This document shows positions 1 to 8,508 of a stretch of 64,000 nt of DNA, in pieces. The notes beneath the pieces were generated by a model that saw nothing but the letters and a program-made list of their open reading frames with translations, searched no databases and was not told where the DNA came from. A program made the translations under genes and the position numbers. This DNA is from Bradyrhizobium sp. CCGB01. Its GTDB lineage: Bacteria > Pseudomonadota > Alphaproteobacteria > Rhizobiales > Xanthobacteraceae. The first letter of the stretch is position 1, and each line of letters opens with the position of its first letter. The DNA lies in the NCBI RefSeq assembly GCF_024199795.1, contig NZ_JANADK010000001.1, positions 8,556,001 through 8,620,000 on the forward strand, in the 5' to 3' direction.

Positions 1-29
1 CTGCATTCACTCCGCCGGGAGACCTGGAC

Positions 30-1121
30 ATGACCGAGACCATCCGCATCAAGAGCTTCAACGCGCGGCCCGTGATCGTGCCGATGAATTTGCCGCTGAA
101 AACCTCGACCGGGGCCGTCGCCAAGGCCCCGCTGGTGCTGATCGACTGCGAGACCGACCAGGGCGCGGTGGGGCATGCCTATCTGTTCTCGATCACGCCT
201 TCGGCCCTGAAGCCGCTGACGGCGATGGTCACGGAAATGTCGGAGCTGCTCGCCGGCGACGAGCTGTTGCCGTTCGAGATCGAGCGCAAGCTCGCCCAGC
301 GCTTCACGCTGCTCGGCCTCGCCGGCCTGCAGCGGCTGGCGCAATCCGGCATCGACATGGCGGCCTGGGACGCGCTGGCCCGTTGCAAGGGCCTGCCGCT
401 GGCGCGCCTGCTCGGCGGCGCGCCGAAGCCGGTGCGTGCCTATAATTCGAAGGGGCTCGGCATCATGCCGGCGGGCGCCGCGGTGGAGGAAGCCCACAAG
501 CTGCTGGCCGAAGGTTTCCAGGCCGCGAAGATCCGCGTCGGCCGGCCCGATGCGCGCGACGATCTCGCCGTGGTGCGCGCAATACGAAAAGCCGTCGGCG
601 ATCAGGTCACGCTGATGTGCGACTACAACCAGGCACTCACGGTCACCGAGGCCATCCGCCGCGGCGAGATGCTCGACGACGAAGGGCTGACCTGGATCGA
701 GGAGCCGATCCGCCACGACGATTATGAGGGCTGCGCCCGCATTGCCGATGCGCTGGGCACGCCAGTGCAGATCGGCGAGAACTTTGACAGCGCGTTCTCG
801 ATGCAGACCGCGCTGACCGCGGAAGCCTGCGACTACGTGATGCCGGATGTCCAGCGCATCGGCGGCGTCACCGGCTGGCTGCGCGCCGCCGCGCTGGCGC
901 ACGCCGCCGGCATCGAGATGTCGACGCATCTGTTCTCGGAAGTGAGCGCGCATCTTCTGTGCGTGACGCCAACCGCGCACTGGCTGGAATATGTCGATTG
1001 GGCCGACGCCGTGCTTTCGACGCGGCTGAAGATCAAGGACGGTTTTGCATTGCCGAGCGAAGAGCCGGGGAACGGGATCGCGTGGGACGAGGCGGCGGTG
1101 AGGAAGTATCTGGTGGAGTGA
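30..1121 (+). CDS. Mandelate racemase/muconate lactonizing enzyme family protein
   Basis: A 363-aa enolase-superfamily protein, full length for the mandelate racemase (MR) subgroup. The active-site pattern is clear and runs at a constant offset of three from mandelate racemase: K167 in a KxR motif, D198 (CDYN), E224 (WIEEP), E250 (IGEN), D273 (MPDVQ) and H300 (STHLF). The Asp/His dyad and three metal ligands are kept, but the second lysine of the usual KxK motif is arginine (R169). Such enzymes abstract a proton alpha to a carboxylate, giving racemases or sugar-acid dehydratases; the substrate cannot be read here. Start ATG 30 has a GGGAG ribosome site at 17-21. It lies convergent to the sulfatase gene and next to a sugar-type ABC locus, which suggests a sugar-acid or related carboxylate substrate (inference). 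Confidence 0.88.
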   Translation: MTETIRIKSFNARPVIVPMNLPLKTSTGAVAKAPLVLIDCETDQGAVGHAYLFSITPSALKPLTAMVTEMSELLAGDELLPFEIERKLAQRFTLLGLAGLQRLAQSGIDMAAWDALARCKGLPLARLLGGAPKPVRAYNSKGLGIMPAGAAVEEAHKLLAEGFQAAKIRVGRPDARDDLAVVRAIRKAVGDQVTLMCDYNQALTVTEAIRRGEMLDDEGLTWIEEPIRHDDYEGCARIADALGTPVQIGENFDSAFSMQTALTAEACDYVMPDVQRIGGVTGWLRAAALAHAAGIEMSTHLFSEVSAHLLCVTPTAHWLEYVDWADAVLSTRLKIKDGFALPSEEPGNGIAWDEAAVRKYLVE

Positions 1122-1137
1122 GCAGCTTCCTTGTGGC

Positions 1138-1254
1138 CATCCTTCGAGACGCCCGCTTTCGCGGGCTCCTCAGGATGAGGTTTTGTTGCGCGGCAAAACT
1201 GTAGACCTTCGTGGCGAGGAGCGCCGCCTGCGGCGAGTCTCGAACCATGAAGGC
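1138..1254. repeat. Dispersed palindromic intergenic repeat, two hairpin modules
   Basis: The gap between the convergent racemase-like and sulfatase genes holds two related hairpin modules. The left one reads CCTTCGAGACGC with a GC stem and then CTCCTCAGGATGAGG; the right one is roughly its inverse (GGCGAGGAGCGCC, then GTCTCGAACCATGA). The same modules recur at 31628-31728 and 37672-37810. Such elements are scattered through Bradyrhizobium genomes; here it may also act as a bidirectional terminator. Confidence 0.75.
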
Positions 1255-1318
1255 CGAGCTCTCGCCGCGCACGACCATCACACTGACCGCAAGCGGGGAG
1301 AGGCAAAGAGCTACTCGC

Positions 1319-2746
1319 TCACCGCGCAGCCGCGTTCAAATCCATCGTCTCGAGCAGGCTGTTCTGGCGCCAGTCGATGAAGGCGTCCTTGAGGCGGCTG
1401 ATCTCGCCCGCATGCTCGGGCGCGCCCCAGAGATTGTGCTGCTCGAGCGGATCGGTCGCGAGATCGAACAGCTGCCCGTCCTCGGCGCCGTGGATGAACA
1501 CGACCTTCCAGCGGTCGTCCCGCACCATGGTGATCAGCCGCGCGCCGGTCATGGCGACATCGCCGGCCTGCTCGCTGAACACGAAATCGCGGCCAGCCCA
1601 TTCCTCGCCCTTCAGCGCCGGCAGCAGGCTGCGGGCCTGGAACGGCTTTGGGTGCTGCGCGCCGGCAAGATCCAGGATGGTGGGGCCGAGGTCGAACAGC
1701 TGGCACTTTTCGCGGATCCGGCGGCCGTCGGAAAACAAATTCGGCGACCAGAACAGCAGCGGGATGCGCGTGACGGGCTCGTACATCGACCATTTCTGGC
1801 TGAGGCCGTGCTCGCCGAGATTGTCGCCATGGTCGGACATGAAGATGACGACGCAATTGTCGAGATAGCCCTTGGTGTCCAGCATCTCGATCAGGCGGCC
1901 AATCTGCTCGTCGATCATTGTGACATTGGCATAGTAATGCGCACGCAGGCGGCGCATCTCTTCACGCGTCGGCTGCAGCTTCCATGACACCGCGTCGTGG
2001 TCGACCTCGGTATCGTGGCGGCGCTTCTCCTTCAGATAGGCCGGCAGGCCTTCGATCTCGGCCTCGGTCGGCTGCGGCACCGGAAGATCGTTGCGGGCGA
2101 GATAGTGCTCGAGATATTCCGGCAAGGGATCATAGGGCGGATGCGGGCCGGGCAGGCCGATCTGCATGAACAGCGCCTCGGGCTTGGGCCGCGTCTCCAG
2201 CCACCACATCGCGGTTTCAGCGACGAAGATGTCGGGATGCAGCGACTTCGGCATCTCCCAGGTGAAGGCGCCCATGCGATCGCCGTAATCAGGCAGGCTG
2301 CGATAGCCGGCGCGCGACGGCTTGGTCAGCTTGTGCGCGGCAAAGGCCTTGTCGAGCTCGTCGGCGAACCAGCGCCCCTCGAAGAAGCGATCCTTGTTCT
2401 CGACCACGAAGCGCTCGTGGAAACCGGCCTTCGCGTCATAGGGAATGGTGTGCATCTTGCCGACATTGACGCAGTGATAGCCGGCTTCCCCCAGCTGGCT
2501 GACCCAGGTCTTCTGCCAGTGCTGGCCGTTCTTCAGCACGCCCGAGGCGTGCGGATAGAGACCGGAGAACAAAGCCGCGCGCGAGGGCACGCAGCTCGGC
2601 GCGTTGATGAAGCAATTGTCGAAATAGACGCCCTCGCGCACCAGACGGTCGAGGTTCGGCGTCTTCATATAGGGATGCCCCGTCGCCGCGATCGTGTCGA
2701 AACGCTGCTGGTCGGTCATGACCAGGATGATGTGGGGTTTTGTCAC
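1319..2746 (-). CDS. Sulfatase (Cys-type arylsulfatase/choline-sulfatase superfamily)
   Basis: A 475-aa alkaline-phosphatase-superfamily sulfatase. The N-terminal metal site is TDQQ (D12), the catalytic formylglycine precursor is Cys52 in the motif CVPSR, and the second metal site is SDHGDNLGEHG in the C-terminal half. The Cys must be converted to formylglycine by a maturase that is not in this window. No signal peptide is visible, so the enzyme is probably cytoplasmic. It is divergent from the GntR regulator across a 170-bp region holding a perfect palindrome, so it is a likely regulatory target. The substrate is unknown; the neighbouring sugar-type importer suggests a sulfated small organic compound (inference). 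Confidence 0.87.
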   Translation of the reverse strand: MTKPHIILVMTDQQRFDTIAATGHPYMKTPNLDRLVREGVYFDNCFINAPSCVPSRAALFSGLYPHASGVLKNGQHWQKTWVSQLGEAGYHCVNVGKMHTIPYDAKAGFHERFVVENKDRFFEGRWFADELDKAFAAHKLTKPSRAGYRSLPDYGDRMGAFTWEMPKSLHPDIFVAETAMWWLETRPKPEALFMQIGLPGPHPPYDPLPEYLEHYLARNDLPVPQPTEAEIEGLPAYLKEKRRHDTEVDHDAVSWKLQPTREEMRRLRAHYYANVTMIDEQIGRLIEMLDTKGYLDNCVVIFMSDHGDNLGEHGLSQKWSMYEPVTRIPLLFWSPNLFSDGRRIREKCQLFDLGPTILDLAGAQHPKPFQARSLLPALKGEEWAGRDFVFSEQAGDVAMTGARLITMVRDDRWKVVFIHGAEDGQLFDLATDPLEQHNLWGAPEHAGEISRLKDAFIDWRQNSLLETMDLNAAAR

Positions 2747-2784
2747 GATCGATTTGTCCTACGCGGCGTTGGCATAATAGAAAA

Positions 2785-2797
2785 TATGTCTGACATA
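2785..2797. promoter_or_regulatory. Candidate GntR/FadR-type operator
   Basis: TATGTCTGACATA is a perfect 13-bp palindrome centred on 2791, between the divergent sulfatase and GntR genes. Its GTC-N-GAC core fits FadR-subfamily operators. A partial second copy (AATCAGACATTT, 2884-2895, reading ATGTCTGA on the other strand) lies just before the regulator gene. Binding by the adjacent regulator is inferred. Confidence 0.6.
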
Positions 2798-2916
2798 ATA
2801 ATTCTTGTCAAACCTCGCGCGCTCGGACTATCTTGCGTGAATAGGCCGCATTCTTCGCAGCCAATCCGTTCGCACTTGCAATAAATCAGACATTTAAACT
2901 GACGGATCAAGTTGAC

Positions 2917-3672
2917 GTGGCCAAGGCCGACAATCCGCAATCGAGCGCCCAGGTCGCCCGCGAGGTGGCCCGGCTGATCCTGACCGGCGTGTGGCGCGAG
3001 GGCACGACGCTGCCGCGCGAGATCGAGCTGGCGTCGCGTTTCGATGTCAGCCGCGCCTCGATCCGCGAGGCGCTGTCGCTGCTCAAGGCGAAGGGGCTGA
3101 TCGCCTCGAAGCAGAAGGCGGGCACGCATGTGCGCGCGCGCTTCGACTGGAACATGCTCGATGAGGAGCTCTTGAACTGGACTCTGTCGGCGCTGCCGAC
3201 GCAGGAGTTCGCCAAGCAGATCCTGGAGGTCCGCCGGATCGTCGAGCCCGAGGCCTGCGCGATCTGCGCGGCGCGCGGGACCGACGAGGATTTTGCCCGG
3301 ATCGAGCGCGCCTATCGCGGCATGGACGCCGCCGGCATGGACCGCGTCGCCTATGCCGAGCCGGATTTGCAGTTTCACCGCGGCATCCTGATCGCCACGG
3401 GCAACGATTTCCTGATCGCGTTCGGCGCGACGGTCGCCGCAGCCTTGCGGATGTCGTTCGACCTGTCGAGCACCAATCCGGGCGCACCGCGCAAGAGCCT
3501 GCCCTATCACCGCGCGGTGCTCGACGAGATCTGGGCGCGCAACCCTGATGGTGCGCGCCGGGCCATGCACAAGCTGATGGACCTCACCGAACAGAACATC
3601 GTCACGGCCATGTCGCGCCAGAAAAAGAAAGACACCGAGGACGAGAACGCCCGCACCAGACGGGCGCGTTGA
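2917..3672 (+). CDS. GntR family transcriptional regulator, FadR subfamily (FCD domain)
   Basis: A 251-aa regulator with an N-terminal winged helix-turn-helix (about residues 10-75; the LPREIELASRFDVSRASIREAL segment is the GntR signature) and a C-terminal FCD ligand-binding domain (about 95-225) with conserved metal-site histidines such as the one in LQFHRGIL. The start is GTG 2917, with only a weak upstream ribosome site. It lies 31 bases before the binding-protein gene of the ABC operon and divergent from the sulfatase, so it probably controls both, likely as a repressor relieved by a carboxylate ligand (inference from the family). Confidence 0.88.
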   Translation: MAKADNPQSSAQVAREVARLILTGVWREGTTLPREIELASRFDVSRASIREALSLLKAKGLIASKQKAGTHVRARFDWNMLDEELLNWTLSALPTQEFAKQILEVRRIVEPEACAICAARGTDEDFARIERAYRGMDAAGMDRVAYAEPDLQFHRGILIATGNDFLIAFGATVAAALRMSFDLSSTNPGAPRKSLPYHRAVLDEIWARNPDGARRAMHKLMDLTEQNIVTAMSRQKKKDTEDENARTRRAR

Positions 3673-3703
3673 CACGGCAAGCAATAATCCGAGGGAGACA
3701 AAC

Positions 3704-5056
3704 ATGAAGACTTCATCACGCGCGCGTTCGCTCACCCGCCGTAACCTGCTCAAGGCCAGCGCCGCGACCGCCGTCCTTGCGGCATTCCCCGCGCCGCTGA
3801 TCGCACAGACAAAGCCGTTTGCCGGCGTGACGCTGCACGGCGCCTCGTTCCAGCACCGCTTCTTCACGCTGCTGCAGAAATACATTCCCGAGTTCGAGGA
3901 AAAGACCGGCATGAAGGTCGACCTCCAGCTCTCGGCCTTCCCGGTCTACAACCAGCAGGCCAATCTCGAACTGTCCTCAGGCGGCTCGGCCTACGACTTC
4001 GTCAACGTCACCTTCATCCTTGCCGCGCGCTGGGTCGCCGCCGGCCTGCTCGCCAATCTCGACGAGTTCACGGCTGACCCCAACCTGACCCCGGCGGAAT
4101 GGAATCCCAAGGATTTCGTCGAGGGCGCGCAGGTGCCCTATCGCGATGCCAAGGGCGCGACCTACGGCTATTCCTGGGAAGGCGGCGCGATGTTGATGGG
4201 CCTGTCGCGCATGGATTTGATGGAAAAGAAGGGCCTCAAGATTCCGAAGACCTTCGCCGAATTGCAGCAGGTCTGCACCGAGATCAACGGCACCGACGGC
4301 GTTAGCGGCATCACCTCGTTCCAGCTGCATCACTGGAACCTGCCGCCCTACATCCAGGGCTTTGGCGGCAACATCTTCCGCAAGCCGCCCGGCGACATCA
4401 TGCCGGCGCTGAACACACCCGAGACCATTCAGGGCATCGAGTTCTACGCCAACCTGCTCAAGAGCGCGCCGAAGGGCGTCCTCACCTACACCGAGGACCA
4501 GGCGCGGCAATCGCTGCTGACGGGCCGCGCCAACATCTTCATTCACTCCAGCTCGTGGGTGACGCCGATCCTGCTCTCCGAGGAGAGCAAGGTGAAGGAG
4601 ACCTCGCGCGTGGTGCGCTCGCCGGCCGGCCCCGTGCACGACCATCCCGCGTCGAACAGCCAGGGCCTCGGCATTCCCAAGAACGCCAAGAACAAGAAGG
4701 CGGCGTGGGAATTCATCAAATGGGCGCTCTCGCCCGACATCTCGATGCGGCTCGTTAAGGAGCACGGCCACTCCTCGGTCTGCCGCCGCTCGATCATCAC
4801 CAGCGAGGCCTATCGCAAGCTCAACACGGTGAACGGCCAGGACCTCGGCGCGCTCTATCTCGAGGTGCTCGAGTTGCCGGCCAAGGGCGAGAACTACATG
4901 GCCTATCGCACCGTGAAGGAATTCCCGATCGTCGGCGACGTCCTCAACAAGGCGTTCGAGCAGGTCGCGACCGGCCAGCTGCCGGCCAAGGACGCGATGA
5001 ACGCCGCGCAGGACCAGGCCATCGCCGCACTCCGCCGTGCCGGGACGCAGCTTTGA
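3704..5056 (+). CDS. ABC transporter substrate-binding protein, family 1 (carbohydrate type), Tat-exported
   Basis: A 450-aa periplasmic binding protein. The N-terminus has a twin-arginine signal (RRNLLK at about residues 13-18, hydrophobic stretch, then a cleavage region near LIAQ), pointing to export in folded form. The body matches the family-1 solute-binding fold used for sugars and polyols, including the segment on omitting whole helices around AWEFIKWALSP. It is the first transport gene of a tight operon with two MalF/MalG-type permeases; the stop overlaps the next start by four bases. The ligand is not identifiable from sequence. Confidence 0.9.
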   Translation: MKTSSRARSLTRRNLLKASAATAVLAAFPAPLIAQTKPFAGVTLHGASFQHRFFTLLQKYIPEFEEKTGMKVDLQLSAFPVYNQQANLELSSGGSAYDFVNVTFILAARWVAAGLLANLDEFTADPNLTPAEWNPKDFVEGAQVPYRDAKGATYGYSWEGGAMLMGLSRMDLMEKKGLKIPKTFAELQQVCTEINGTDGVSGITSFQLHHWNLPPYIQGFGGNIFRKPPGDIMPALNTPETIQGIEFYANLLKSAPKGVLTYTEDQARQSLLTGRANIFIHSSSWVTPILLSEESKVKETSRVVRSPAGPVHDHPASNSQGLGIPKNAKNKKAAWEFIKWALSPDISMRLVKEHGHSSVCRRSIITSEAYRKLNTVNGQDLGALYLEVLELPAKGENYMAYRTVKEFPIVGDVLNKAFEQVATGQLPAKDAMNAAQDQAIAALRRAGTQL

Positions 5057-5949
5057 ACCAGTCGGGAATTGACGGAGAGCGTCGCAGATTCATTGCCTGG
5101 GCGCTCTCACCAAGCTTGATCGTGCTGCTCGCGGTCGCCGTGCTGCCGGCGGTCTATCTCGTCGTGACGAGCCTGACGCCGTTTCAGCTGACGACGCCGG
5201 GCTCAGCGACCGATTTCAGCTCGCCCTTGCGCAACTACGGCCTCCTGCCCGGCGATCCCCGCTTCGTCAATTCGCTGTGGGTCCAGGCGAAACTGTCGTG
5301 CTGGGGCGTGCTGTTCCAGGTACTGCTCGGCATGCTGCTGGCGCTGCTGCTGAACGTTCCCTCGCGCTTCGTCGAGTTCGCCCGCACCTTCTTCCTGATT
5401 CCGATGGTGCTGCCGCCCATCGTGGTTGCGGTGATCTGGAAGCTGATCTACACGCCCGACATCAGCCCGCTCTATTACGCCGCGCAGGCGCTGCACTTCA
5501 CCATGCCGGCGCTGACCTCGAGCGTCGATTTCGCGCTGACCGCGATCGTCATCGCGGACACCTGGGAATGGATGCCCTTCACCTTCCTGATGGTGCTGGC
5601 CGCGCTCCAGACCATTCCGGATGAATATTCGGAAGCCGCCCTCGTCGATGGCGCCAATACGCTCCAGATCTTCTGGTACGTCACCCTGCCCTTCATTACG
5701 CCTATTCTCGTGATCTCAGGCATGTTCCGCCTGATCGACAGCGTGAAGGCATTCCCGCTGATCTTTCTACTGACCAGTGGCGGCCCCGGCACGGTCACCG
5801 AAGTCACCAACTACTATGCGTATCTGCTCGCCTTCGACACGAACGAGATCGGCTATTCCAGCGCAGTCACCGTGGTGATGCTGCTGCTGGTCGCCGGCAT
5901 CAGCCTTGGCCTCGTCTGGATGGGCCGCCGCCGGGAGGCGATGGGATGA
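5053..5949 (+). CDS. ABC transporter permease, MalF type
   Basis: A 298-aa inner-membrane permease of the CUT1 carbohydrate class. Around six hydrophobic segments are visible, and the cytoplasmic EAA loop that docks the ATPase is present as EAALVDGANTLQIFWYVTLP. The chosen start is TTG 5053, which overlaps the TGA of the binding-protein gene in the pattern TTGA and implies translational coupling. It pairs with the following MalG-type permease. No ATPase gene is encoded within this operon in the window. Confidence 0.9.
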   Translation: MNQSGIDGERRRFIAWALSPSLIVLLAVAVLPAVYLVVTSLTPFQLTTPGSATDFSSPLRNYGLLPGDPRFVNSLWVQAKLSCWGVLFQVLLGMLLALLLNVPSRFVEFARTFFLIPMVLPPIVVAVIWKLIYTPDISPLYYAAQALHFTMPALTSSVDFALTAIVIADTWEWMPFTFLMVLAALQTIPDEYSEAALVDGANTLQIFWYVTLPFITPILVISGMFRLIDSVKAFPLIFLLTSGGPGTVTEVTNYYAYLLAFDTNEIGYSSAVTVVMLLLVAGISLGLVWMGRRREAMG

Positions 5950-6773
5950 ACGCGCCCTCCGCACGCAAGGCCACGCCGGGCCGGCTCGCCGCGATCATTG
6001 TGACGCTGCTCATCCTGCTCTCGCCATTCCTGTGGCTGTTGCAGATGAGCTTCAAGACCAATGACCAGATCCTGCAATTCCCGCCGCCTCTGATCTTCAC
6101 GCCGACGCTGGAGCACTATGCCGCGCTCTGGCACAGCGCGTTCTCGGCCTCCTTCGTCAACAGCCTGCTCAGCGCCTCGCTCTCGACGGCGCTCGCACTG
6201 CTGTTCGGCGTGCCCGCCGCCTACGCCCTGTCGCGCTGGGCCGGGCGCGGCAAGCACGCGCTGTCCTTTGCGATCCTGGTGACGCGGATGGCGCCGCCGA
6301 TCGCGTTCACGATCCCGTTCTTCCTGTTCTACCGCTGGATCGGCCTGCTCGACACCATCACCGGCCTCGTGCTGGTCTATACCAGCTTCAACCTGCCACT
6401 GGTGATCTGGATGATGCAGCCGTTCTTCGACACCATCCCGGTCTCGCTCGAGGAGGCTGCCCTCGTCGATGGCGCGCGGACGCGCACGGTGTTCACAAAG
6501 ATCGTGCTGCCGATGGTGACCCCGGGAATCGCGGCGACCGCGATCCTGTGCTTCCTCTACGCCTGGAACGACTTCTTCTTCGCGCTGATCCTGACCCGCA
6601 CCAATGCGCGCACCGCACCGGTGGCCGTCGTCAATTTCATGAACTACGAGGGCTGGGAATGGGGCAAGATCGCCGCCGGCGGCTCGCTGGTGATGGCGCC
6701 GGTGCTGATCTTCTCGCTCGCAGTGCGCCGCTATCTCGTCAGCGGACTGACGGCCGGCGCCGTCAAGGGGTGA
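5946..6773 (+). CDS. ABC transporter permease, MalG type
   Basis: A 275-aa inner-membrane permease, the MalG-like partner of the preceding gene, whose stop it overlaps by ATGA. It has about six membrane segments and the EAA motif EAALVDGARTRTVFTKIVLP. The heterodimeric permease would deliver substrate bound by the Tat-exported binding protein. The operon lacks a MalK-type ATPase downstream, where the next gene is a dehydrogenase, so the ATPase must lie left of the window or be shared with another CUT1 system. Confidence 0.9.
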   Translation: MNAPSARKATPGRLAAIIVTLLILLSPFLWLLQMSFKTNDQILQFPPPLIFTPTLEHYAALWHSAFSASFVNSLLSASLSTALALLFGVPAAYALSRWAGRGKHALSFAILVTRMAPPIAFTIPFFLFYRWIGLLDTITGLVLVYTSFNLPLVIWMMQPFFDTIPVSLEEAALVDGARTRTVFTKIVLPMVTPGIAATAILCFLYAWNDFFFALILTRTNARTAPVAVVNFMNYEGWEWGKIAAGGSLVMAPVLIFSLAVRRYLVSGLTAGAVKG

Positions 6774-6777
6774 CGTC

Positions 6778-7578
6778 ATGAAGCTTCCGACCGGCGCATC
6801 GCGCACCGTCTTCATCTTCGCCCACCCTGCCGGCCATGTCGCCGCGCCGCGCTACTACACGCCCTACTTCGAGGAACAGGGCCTCGACTGGCACATGGTG
6901 CCGATGGACATCGCGCCGAAGCATCTCGCCGAGACGATCCGCGCGCTGGCGAAATCGCCGAGCACCGCCGGCTTCAACCTGACCATGCCGCACAAGCCCG
7001 CCGCTTTCGAGCTGTGCGATGAGGTGGGCCCGGCCGCAAAATTCGAGGGCGTGGTCAACACCATCCGCATCGAAGCCGGCGGCAAACTCGTCGGCGAGTC
7101 CTTCGACGGCGGCGGCTTTCTGAACGCTGCGCGTGAAGCCAGCATTTTCGATCCCGAGCGCCGTACCGTCGTAATCGGTGCAGGCGGCGCCGGACGCGCG
7201 ATCTGCCATGCGCTGGCGGCGGCCGGCTTGAAGCGCTTGCGTATCCTCAACGAGGTGCCCGGTCCGGTCGAAGCCCTCGCAGCGAAGCTGCGCGGGCAAT
7301 TTCCCGATCTCGATGTCGACCTCGCGGAGCGCTTCGACGACATCGGTTTGTGCGTCAATGCCACCTCGCTCGGCCTGCACGCAACCGACCCATTGCCGAT
7401 GGACCCGGCCAGGCTGCCTGGGGATTGCGCAGTGTTCGACATCATCGCCGCGCGGCGCACCGGCTTCATGGAAGCCTGCGCGGCGCGGGGCCTGAAGGTC
7501 ATCGACGGTGTCGCGATGATCCGACACCAGTTGCCGCTGCAGACGGCGTTCTGGCGGGCAGCATCCCCACCGCACTGA
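6778..7578 (+). CDS. Shikimate dehydrogenase-like NAD(P)-dependent oxidoreductase
   Basis: A 266-aa AroE-family protein. The catalytic Lys is K73 in NLTMPHK, and N94 (VVNT) and D110 (ESFDGGG) follow at the same spacing as K65/N86/D102 in E. coli AroE. A Rossmann GAGGAGR motif begins near residue 134. However, the shikimate-binding SKS segment of AroE is replaced: the aligned stretch reads HPAGHVAAP, so the two serines that hold the substrate carboxylate and hydroxyl become V21 and A23. It starts four bases after the permease gene, inside a catabolic transport operon. A different substrate is likely, and it is probably not the housekeeping aroE. Confidence 0.85.
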   Translation: MKLPTGASRTVFIFAHPAGHVAAPRYYTPYFEEQGLDWHMVPMDIAPKHLAETIRALAKSPSTAGFNLTMPHKPAAFELCDEVGPAAKFEGVVNTIRIEAGGKLVGESFDGGGFLNAAREASIFDPERRTVVIGAGGAGRAICHALAAAGLKRLRILNEVPGPVEALAAKLRGQFPDLDVDLAERFDDIGLCVNATSLGLHATDPLPMDPARLPGDCAVFDIIAARRTGFMEACAARGLKVIDGVAMIRHQLPLQTAFWRAASPPH

Positions 7579-7600
7579 GCCGCGAGCGCTTCCACATCAT

Positions 7601-7674
7601 CATTGCGAGTGCAGCGAAGCAATCCAGAATCTTTCCGCGGCGGCGATCTGGATTGCTTCGCTGGACTCGCAATG
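7601..7674. repeat. Dispersed palindromic repeat (CATTGCGAG...CTCGCAATG)
   Basis: Inverted repeat with arms CATTGCGAGTGCAGCGAAGC and GCTTCGCTGGACTCGCAATG around a short GC-rich centre. A half copy occurs at 37672-37700. Repeats of this wording are abundant between genes in Bradyrhizobium. Nothing else is seen in this intergenic stretch. Confidence 0.8.
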
Positions 7675-7755
7675 ACGGAGCAAGGGTACTGTCGTCGTTC
7701 TCGAACTCACTCCACCTGCATTGCGCCATCGCGCAAAGCCGACTAACGATCCCCC

Positions 7756-8223
7756 ATGACCACATGGCGCCCTCACCCTCACATCCGCGTCGTCGCACTC
7801 GGCCTGCACTGGCGGGACGGGCGGCTGCTCGCGGCCGAGGTGCGCGACGATGCAGGACGGATCAAGGGCGTGCGGCCGCTCGGGGGCGAGATCGAGTTCG
7901 GCGAAGGCTGGCGAGCGGCGCTGGTGCGGGAGTTTTTCGAAGAGCTCGGCATCGACATCACCATCACAAGCGAGCCGCTGGTGATAGAGAACATTTTTGT
8001 GCACGAGGGAGCCACCGGACACGAGGTGATGTTCATCGCGGAGGTCGCGTTACCGGACGGCGCGTTCAGCGGCCAGGACCGCATCGATTTCCGCGAGGAT
8101 AACGGGGAGCAGATCGTCGCCCGCTGGTTCGACCTCGCCGACCTCGACGTCGAGGGCAGTCCAAGCCTCTATCCGACCGGACTGAAGGATGTGCTGCTCG
8201 GGCGGAAGACCAAGTCCACCTGA
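7756..8223 (+). CDS. Nudix (NUDIX) hydrolase
   Basis: A 155-aa protein with a recognisable Nudix box: GGEIEFGEGWRAALVREFFEELGID, read as Gx5Ex7REUxEExGU with the REFFEELG catalytic helix. This box coordinates Mg2+ and hydrolyses nucleoside diphosphates linked to another group. The substrate cannot be deduced, since the family covers oxidised nucleotides, ADP-ribose and others. It is monocistronic, preceded by a dispersed repeat and followed by a convergent small secreted-protein gene. Confidence 0.88.
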   Translation: MTTWRPHPHIRVVALGLHWRDGRLLAAEVRDDAGRIKGVRPLGGEIEFGEGWRAALVREFFEELGIDITITSEPLVIENIFVHEGATGHEVMFIAEVALPDGAFSGQDRIDFREDNGEQIVARWFDLADLDVEGSPSLYPTGLKDVLLGRKTKST

Positions 8224-8235
8224 CAGGCGCGCTGG

Positions 8236-8487
8236 CTACCACACCTCGGCGCCCGGGATTTTCTTGCGCACCGCCATGCGCTGGATCCAGATGCAACGGC
8301 GCACGGACCTGTTGGAGCGGCCGACGGCGGATATCCCCTCGCCGGCTTGCAGCAACGGCGCCACGTTCTGCCGCAGCGCACGGCAGCGCTGGAGCTCGGC
8401 CTGCCAGTCGATGATCGCTGCATCGGCGCGCGACACCATCAGCGCCAAAATCGCCACGGCAAGACAGCTCACTCGCGTCATCCGCAT
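8236..8487 (-). CDS. Hypothetical small secreted protein
   Basis: About 83 aa. The N-terminus from the chosen ATG is a convincing Sec signal (MRMTRV, then a hydrophobic run, ending near SRADA). The mature part is basic and includes two cysteines (QRCRAL, RRCIW), which could form a disulfide. An upstream in-frame Met at 8508 is possible but would place seven polar residues before the signal. I do not recognise a family. The gene is convergent with the Nudix gene. Confidence 0.5.
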   Translation of the reverse strand: MRMTRVSCLAVAILALMVSRADAAIIDWQAELQRCRALRQNVAPLLQAGEGISAVGRSNRSVRRCIWIQRMAVRKKIPGAEVW

Positions 8488-8508
8488 TCCCTCATTGTGC
8501 TGTTGCAA

